From Phycisphaera sp. (lineage in GTDB: Bacteria > Planctomycetota > Phycisphaerae > Phycisphaerales > Phycisphaeraceae): 38,744 nt of DNA. The notes below the pieces were generated by a model, which ran no database searches, was not told the origin of the DNA, and saw only the letters and a program-made list of their open reading frames with translations. Location of the stretch: the NCBI GenBank assembly GCA_028285385.1, contig JANQPR010000211.1:1-38744 (forward strand), given 5' to 3'. Both the position numbers and the translations under genes were made by a program. Within the stretch, counting starts at the first letter, position 1. The number at the start of each line of letters is the position of its first letter. Below, one piece after another: positions 34,118-38,744 of the stretch.

Positions 34118-34723
34118 ATGTTTAGGACTGTATTTCGAACCGCGGTCGTGGCGACCGCCACGCTGGCGGCGTCGGTGGCGGGGGCCGAACTTCTCACCAA
34201 CCCCGACTTCGAAGACACCGGCGGCGGCATCGGTGAGGGCTGGGGCAGCTTCGGCAACGCCGACTTCAACGACTTCTTCGGCGGCAACGGCCACGCCAGC
34301 CTGTTCATGGACAACCCCGGGAACTTCGGCGGGGTGTTCCAGTCGGTCGGCGGCGCCGTGCCGGGCGCGACGTACACCTTCACGCTCGAGGACGTCCGTA
34401 TCGAGGACAACGCCGCGGCGGACCTGCGGTTTGGCTTGGAGTACTACCTCGCCGACGATTCGACCAAGATCGGCGAAGACATCGTGCCCGTCCCGTTGAG
34501 CCCGACCGGAGACGGCCTGGTGTTCAGCATGATGGGCACCGCGCCGGCGAGCACAGCGATCGTTCGGCCGATCATCCTGTTCGACAACGTGACCTCGACG
34601 GCCAACGGGCAGGAGAACGCGTTTGTGTTCTCGACGTCGCTGGTACCCGAGCCAGCGACGGCGGCGCTCGCGGGCCTCGGCGGGTTGCTGGTGTTGCGTC
34701 GGCGTCCCGACGCCTGCGTTTGA
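34118..34723 (+). CDS. PEP-CTERM protein with one copy of an unrecognised jelly-roll-like module
   Basis: The start at 34118 is chosen because GGAGGA lies eight bases upstream; an ATG at 34088 lacks this. The 201-residue protein has a signal peptide (MFRTVFRTAVVATATLAASV, cut after AGA), one module at residues 24-174 and VPEPATAALAGLGGLLVLRR at 176-195. The module begins ELLTNPDFED, continues WGSFGNADFNDFFGGNGHAS and LRFGLEYYLADDSTKIGED, and ends FVFSTSL. The same module occurs twice in the next gene. The opening resembles carbohydrate-binding CBM4/9-type or similar beta-sandwich domains, which suits a glucan locus, but no named family is certain. Confidence 0.82.
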   Translation: MFRTVFRTAVVATATLAASVAGAELLTNPDFEDTGGGIGEGWGSFGNADFNDFFGGNGHASLFMDNPGNFGGVFQSVGGAVPGATYTFTLEDVRIEDNAAADLRFGLEYYLADDSTKIGEDIVPVPLSPTGDGLVFSMMGTAPASTAIVRPIILFDNVTSTANGQENAFVFSTSLVPEPATAALAGLGGLLVLRRRPDACV

Positions 34724-34831
34724 CCTCCACGGCGTCGGTGGTTCGTGCCGCCGCCGCCGTTTTGCGTGTGACTTTGTTTCGAGTTTGGTGCCGAACGCGC
34801 CGCACCGTGCGGCGACAGCCGAGGAGGAATC

Positions 34832-36205
34832 ATGCCGGTTCGACTGAGTGACCAATCGTGCTCCGCGTGGGCGGTGGGGGTAGCGGCGGCGTTGACCGCA
34901 GCCGCACTGCCTGCGATGTCCGTGGACAACCTCCTGTTCAACCGCGGCTTTGAAGACGTCAATCCCGACACGACCGGCTCCGGCAGCGTGTTCGGCGACG
35001 GTTGGGGCGCATTTGGCGCGGCCGACTTCAACGCCTTCTTCGGCGCCAATGGCCACGCCAGCCTCTTCCCCGACGAGGTCGGCAACAGTGGCGGCGTGTT
35101 CCAGGCCGGGATTGCCGGCACGGCGGGCGCGACGTACCAGTTCGACCTGCTCAACACGCGGATCGAGGAGAACTTCGACGCCGACCTGCGTTTCGGCCTG
35201 GAGTACTACCTCGCGGACGACGCCACGAAGATCGGCGAGACGATCGTGACCATCGACGCCGCCGTGCGTCTCGCCAACGGGAGCACCGACGGCAACGTCT
35301 TCAGCATGCAGGGCACTGCGGTCCCCGGGACCGCGATCGTCCGCCCCATCCTGCTGTACGACAATGTTCAGTCCACCGCGACCACCCAGGAGAATGTGTT
35401 CGTCTTCGACTCGTTCCTCTCCGAGGTCCCCGCGCCGGGCGGCAACCTACTCAAGAACCCGGGCTTCGAAGACATCGACGGCGACGGCAGCCTCGGCGCG
35501 GTCTGGGGCAGTTTTGGCAACGCCGGGTTTAACGACTTCTTCGGCGGCAACGGTCACGCGAGCCTCTTTGCCGATACGTTCGGAAACAGCGGCGGGTTGT
35601 TCCAGCAGTCGGTGCTGGGCACGGCCGGGACGGAGTACGCGTTCTCGCTCGACGACGTGCGGATCGAAGAGAACTTTGACGCCGAACTCGCCTTCGGACT
35701 CGAGTTCTACGGCGACGACGACTTCACCAAGCTCGGCGAGTCGCTGGTCGTCGCCGATACCAGTGTCACGGGCGACGGGCTGTCGTTCGACATGTCGGCG
35801 GTTGCACCGGCGGGCACGGTGTACGTGCGGCCGATCGTGAGTTTCGACAACGTCAACTCGTTCTACCTGGAGCAATCGCTGGCCAACCTGTTCATCTTCG
35901 AGACCTCGCTGGCCGAAGCCCTCGACGCCCTAGTCGGCGACTACGACGGCAGCGGCCAGGTCGAGCAGGGCGACCTCGACATCGTCCTCCAGAACTGGGG
36001 CACGGGCACTTTCACTGGCGACGAAACGGCGCTGGTGGGCGGCGGGCCGTTCGACGGCACCGTCGACCAAAACGAGCTCGACGGCGTGCTGCAGAACTGG
36101 GGCAGCACCGCGTCGCCTGACTTTGCCGGCGTCTTGGTCCCCGAGCCAACACTCGCGGGCTGCCTCGCACTCGTAGGCGCTACGCTTTGTCGGCGACGGT
36201 GGTGA
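34832..36205 (+). CDS. PEP-CTERM protein with two jelly-roll-like modules and a dockerin-like pair
   Basis: The ATG is preceded by a strong GAGGAGGA. The 457-residue product has a signal peptide (cut near residue 30), module 1 at 33-196 and module 2 at 205-360, both clear relatives of the single module in the gene at 34118 (shared core FGxxxFNxFFGxNGHASLF and FDNV near the end). Residues 369-427 hold two EF-hand-like units (GDYDGSGQVEQGDLDIVLQN and a FDGTVDQNELDGVLQNWG unit). The C-terminus is VPEPTLAGCLALVGATLCRR. Likely a surface glucan-binding protein, inferred from its neighbours. The GH30 gene follows 42 bases downstream. Confidence 0.85.
   Translation: MPVRLSDQSCSAWAVGVAAALTAAALPAMSVDNLLFNRGFEDVNPDTTGSGSVFGDGWGAFGAADFNAFFGANGHASLFPDEVGNSGGVFQAGIAGTAGATYQFDLLNTRIEENFDADLRFGLEYYLADDATKIGETIVTIDAAVRLANGSTDGNVFSMQGTAVPGTAIVRPILLYDNVQSTATTQENVFVFDSFLSEVPAPGGNLLKNPGFEDIDGDGSLGAVWGSFGNAGFNDFFGGNGHASLFADTFGNSGGLFQQSVLGTAGTEYAFSLDDVRIEENFDAELAFGLEFYGDDDFTKLGESLVVADTSVTGDGLSFDMSAVAPAGTVYVRPIVSFDNVNSFYLEQSLANLFIFETSLAEALDALVGDYDGSGQVEQGDLDIVLQNWGTGTFTGDETALVGGGPFDGTVDQNELDGVLQNWGSTASPDFAGVLVPEPTLAGCLALVGATLCRRRW
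35927..36103 (+). repeat. Dockerin-like module, copy 1
   Basis: This 177-base, 59-codon segment encodes ALVGDYDGSGQVEQG to GVLQNWG. At protein level it is identical to 37697-37873 (in GH30) at 54 of 59 positions, much closer than other parts of the two genes. It suggests recent copying or gene conversion. Confidence 0.8.
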
Positions 36206-36247
36206 CCACGAGACCGCGTCACGCACGGGAGTCCTGGAACCCGAATC

Positions 36248-37981
36248 TTGTTTGTGCCTTTCTTGAGTTGTGGTTCGTCACGGTTCGCTTGGCGTGGGTG
36301 GCTAAGCGTGGCGGCGGTGGTCGTCGCCGGTAGTCCGGTGTCGGCGACCAACGTCGACGTCTGGCTCACCCGCGGCGACGGGCTCAGCCTCCTCGAACAA
36401 CGGACTTCACTGACGTTCCAACCCGGTAACGGTACCCACGCCACCAAGGTTTCGCTCGACCCGACCACGACGTACCAGACCATTGACGGCTTCGGCGCGG
36501 CGGTCACCGAGTCGTCTGCGTGGCTGATCCAGAACGAGATGTCGTCGGCACAGCGCGACGCGCTGATGAACGACCTCTTCAGCCGGGACACCGGGATCGG
36601 GTTGAGCTATGTTCGCGTGCCGATGGCGGCGTCGGACTTCGCGCTGTCGCCGTACACGTACAACGACCTTCCCGCGGGGCAGACCGATCCGACGCTGTCG
36701 CAGTTCTCGATCGACCGCGACCGCGTTGACGTGATCCCGACGCTGCAGCAGGCACGGTCGATCAACCCCGAGTTGCAGTTGATGGCGTCGCCTTGGTCGC
36801 CGCCGGCGTGGATGAAGACGAACGGATCGCTGAACGGCGGGTCGTTGAAGCCGGAGTTCTATGGAGCCTACGCGGACTACTTCGTGAAGTTTGTCGAGGC
36901 GTACGGCGCGGAGGGGCTGCCCATCGCCGCGGTGACGCCGCAGAACGAGCCGCTGAACCCGACGCCGAACTACCCGTCGATGTCGATGCAGACGTTTGAA
37001 CAGAGCGACTTCATCGGCGACCACCTCGGCCCCGCGTTCGACGCCGCAAACCTCGACACCAAGATCCTCGCGTTCGACCACAACTGGGCCGACTGGTCGT
37101 ACCCCATTGTCGTCAACAACGACCCCGAAGCAGCGCTGTACGTCGACGGCGCGGCGTTCCACGGCTACGACGGCACGGTCGATCAGCAGTCGAACTACCA
37201 CGATTTCTTCCCCGACCAGGAAGTGCACTACACGGAGATCACCGGCGGCAGCTTCGCGACCGACTTCGCGAGCAACCTCGTCTACAGCGTCCGCAACTCG
37301 GTGATCGGCGCGACGCGCAACTGGGCTCGGTCGTCCATCTATTGGAACATCGCCCTAGACCCCAACGGCGACCCGCACCTGCCCGGAGGCTGCGACGTCT
37401 GCCGCGGTATGGTCACGATCGACCCGCAGACCGGCGAGCCGACGCCCGAGGTCGAGTTTTACGCCTACGGCCAGGCGAGCAAGTTCGTCGACCCCGGCGC
37501 CGTCCGCATCGCGTCCGACACGTTCGACAACGTCATCGAGACCGTTGCCTTCCGTAACCCGGATGGCAGCGAAGTCCTGATCGCGCTGAACCCCGGTGCC
37601 GCGTCGCGCTGGTTCAATGTCCTCCGCGACGACAAGAGCTTCGCCTACCGGCTCACCGGCCGCTCCGTCGCGACGTTTGTGTGGGACACCGTCGCGGCGC
37701 TCGTCGGAGACTACAACGGCAACGGCCAGGTCGAGCAGGGTGACCTCGACCTTGTCCTGCAGAACTGGGGCACGGGCACGTTCGCCGGTGATGAAACTGC
37801 CCTTGTGGGTGGTGGCCCGTTTGACGGCGCCGTAGACCAGAACGAACTCGACGGCGTCCTGCAGAACTGGGGTGCGTCGTCGGCACCTTCGTGGCCAAGC
37901 GCGGCGGTGCCCGAGCCAGCGGCCGGCGCGACCGCGTTGTTGGCCATCTCATGTCACCGTCGCGTGCACCGGCGTCGGTGA
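36248..37981 (+). CDS. Secreted GH30 glucanase with dockerin-like module and PEP-CTERM signal
   Basis: The frame starts at TTG (36248); GTG at 36254 is an alternative. The 577-residue product has a signal peptide to about residue 33. The GH30 barrel shows YQTIDGFGAAVTESSAWLI, LSYVRVPMAASDFAL, MASPWSPPAWMKTNGSL, acid/base Glu234 in TPQNEPL, and nucleophile Glu330 in HYTEITGG. The C-terminal beta domain ends near residue 480. This layout fits GH30 subfamilies acting on beta-1,6-glucan or related glucosides. Residues 484-542 are the dockerin-like module and 554-577 the sorting signal (VPEPAAGATALLAI with a CHRRVHRRR tail). It should be held at the cell surface by exosortase. It ends three bases from the convergent PKS gene. 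Confidence 0.9.
   Translation: MFVPFLSCGSSRFAWRGWLSVAAVVVAGSPVSATNVDVWLTRGDGLSLLEQRTSLTFQPGNGTHATKVSLDPTTTYQTIDGFGAAVTESSAWLIQNEMSSAQRDALMNDLFSRDTGIGLSYVRVPMAASDFALSPYTYNDLPAGQTDPTLSQFSIDRDRVDVIPTLQQARSINPELQLMASPWSPPAWMKTNGSLNGGSLKPEFYGAYADYFVKFVEAYGAEGLPIAAVTPQNEPLNPTPNYPSMSMQTFEQSDFIGDHLGPAFDAANLDTKILAFDHNWADWSYPIVVNNDPEAALYVDGAAFHGYDGTVDQQSNYHDFFPDQEVHYTEITGGSFATDFASNLVYSVRNSVIGATRNWARSSIYWNIALDPNGDPHLPGGCDVCRGMVTIDPQTGEPTPEVEFYAYGQASKFVDPGAVRIASDTFDNVIETVAFRNPDGSEVLIALNPGAASRWFNVLRDDKSFAYRLTGRSVATFVWDTVAALVGDYNGNGQVEQGDLDLVLQNWGTGTFAGDETALVGGGPFDGAVDQNELDGVLQNWGASSAPSWPSAAVPEPAAGATALLAISCHRRVHRRR
37697..37873 (+). repeat. Dockerin-like module, copy 2
   Basis: Codes for ALVGDYNGNGQVEQG to GVLQNWG inside the GH30 gene; the partner copy is at 35927-36103. 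Confidence 0.8.
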
Positions 37982-37984
37982 GCG

Positions 37985-38744
37985 TCAATCGAAGAGCACG
38001 CCCTCGATCGACAGCCCCGGGCCGAACGCCAGCGCGAGCCAAGGCCGGTTGGTGTCTCGTTGCCGAAGCCGTTCGAGGATGAACAGCACCGTCGGTGATG
38101 ACATGTTGCCATGGTTACGCAACACTTCGCGGGACACGTCTCCGTGAGTGGGGTTGAGCCCCGCGGCGCGGAGCGCAGCGCCGAGGATGCGTGGCCCGCC
38201 GGGGTGGACCGCCCACCCGCTGATGTTTGGCGAATCCGTGCCGTTTCTCTCGAGCCATTCATCGAGCAACGCGGGGAGGTTCTTCTCGATCAGGCCGGGA
38301 ACCGCAGGCCGGAGCGACATCTCGAAGCCGTGGTCACCGATGTGCCAGGACATGGCGTCGCGGGACTCTGGGACGACCGCGCTCAGGGAGGCGCCGACCT
38401 TGGCGATCGTGTGGCCGCCGTTGTGCTCGCCCGGCACGAGCACCGCTGCGGCCGCGCCGTCCGCAAATAGCGCGTTGGCCACGACGCGCTCGGGGTGCCA
38501 GCCGTACGCGAAGTGCGCGGTGCAAACCTCGACACACACGAGCAGCGTCGGTTGCTTGAGGGCTTCGGCGTGCGCCGCCGCGACACGCAGCCCGTTGACT
38601 GCGCCGTGGCACCCCATGAAGCCGACGTTGGTCCGCGGCGTGGAGCGCGGCAGGTCGAGGCTCTCCATCAAAGCCAGATCGACGCCGGGCGCCGCGAACC
38701 CGGTGCATGAAACCAGCACGACGTGGCCGAGGTCAACGCCCCCG
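37985..38744 (-). CDS. Type III polyketide synthase (N-terminus outside window)
   Basis: The frame is open to the right window edge, so the real start is not visible; about 252 codons of a usual 350-390 are present. The chalcone/stilbene synthase triad is complete: catalytic Cys in NVGFMGCHGAVNGLR, His in WAVHPGGPRIL, and Asn in LRNHGNMSSPTVLFIL. The GFGPG-like loop appears as AFGPGLSIEGVLF at the C-terminus. Type III PKS enzymes extend acyl-CoA starters with malonyl-CoA to make pyrones or alkylresorcinols. Starter and product cannot be told from this fragment. It converges on the GH30 gene. Confidence 0.88.
   Translation of the reverse strand, partial: GGVDLGHVVLVSCTGFAAPGVDLALMESLDLPRSTPRTNVGFMGCHGAVNGLRVAAAHAEALKQPTLLVCVEVCTAHFAYGWHPERVVANALFADGAAAAVLVPGEHNGGHTIAKVGASLSAVVPESRDAMSWHIGDHGFEMSLRPAVPGLIEKNLPALLDEWLERNGTDSPNISGWAVHPGGPRILGAALRAAGLNPTHGDVSREVLRNHGNMSSPTVLFILERLRQRDTNRPWLALAFGPGLSIEGVLFD

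Noticed and set aside
1..38744. CRISPR arrays, insertion sequences and rRNA genes
   Set aside because: No regularly spaced repeats, transposase motifs or rRNA sequence were seen on reading both strands.

Overview
The window is GC-rich (about two thirds G+C by eye) and fits a planctomycete, most likely of the Phycisphaerae lineage. The signs are several proteins with C-terminal exosortase signals of planctomycete type (VPEPA, hydrophobic stretch, RRR), dockerin-like repeats on the same proteins, pseudopilin-like proteins with the [28 protein letters not shown] leader, an excisionase-like HTH fused to a receiver domain, and type III PKS and M42 peptidase genes. No rRNA is present. One tRNA gene, tRNA-Pro(UGG), is present. 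No integrase, transposase or CRISPR array was found.

Layout. 1-6.2 kb: ordinary chromosomal genes: a secreted protein cut by the window edge, purU, a hypothetical, a 655-base gene-free stretch with unusually strong dyad symmetry, an HTH-receiver regulator, a lone moaD, a HAD phosphatase and glmM. 6.2-11.2 kb: a compact six-gene leftward operon of phage head character (portal, coiled-coil scaffold-like protein, SU10-type major capsid protein, connector-like protein, membrane/coiled-coil protein, lipoprotein). It has no terminase, protease, tail or integrase, and it is divergent from a GAF-AAA+-Fis sigma-54 activator (11.4-13.0 kb). 13.3-18.5 kb: a hypothetical, leuB, a membrane protein, a double-domain PTPS/QueD-like enzyme, a TPR protein and an M42 aminopeptidase.

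18.5-20.85 kb: tRNA-Pro followed 2.2 kb later by an exact 37-base copy of its 3' end, the footprint of tRNA-targeted integration. The bracketed DNA is comparatively AT-rich and holds two PEP-CTERM genes. One of these is interrupted by an in-frame TAG just before its sorting signal.

21.2-38 kb: a surface and polysaccharide region: a 1175-residue secreted protein with carboxypeptidase-regulatory-like repeats and a terminal thioredoxin domain; an exosortase-anchored PstS-like protein with dockerin repeats; two pseudopilin-like proteins; an orphan winged-helix regulator; a GH5 glucanase divergent from a LacI-family regulator; two PEP-CTERM proteins carrying three copies of an unrecognised module of about 155 residues; and a GH30 glucanase with dockerin and PEP-CTERM tail. 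A TTGTTTC-based motif recurs only in this part, including a perfect 15-base palindrome at the GH5 start, so LacI may control a beta-glucan (laminarin-like) locus. The window ends inside a type III polyketide synthase gene.

Best candidates for something new are the head-only phage operon beside the sigma-54 activator, the tRNA-bracketed islet, and the repeated surface module with its candidate LacI regulon. All functional calls rest on reading motifs by eye; no database search was run.
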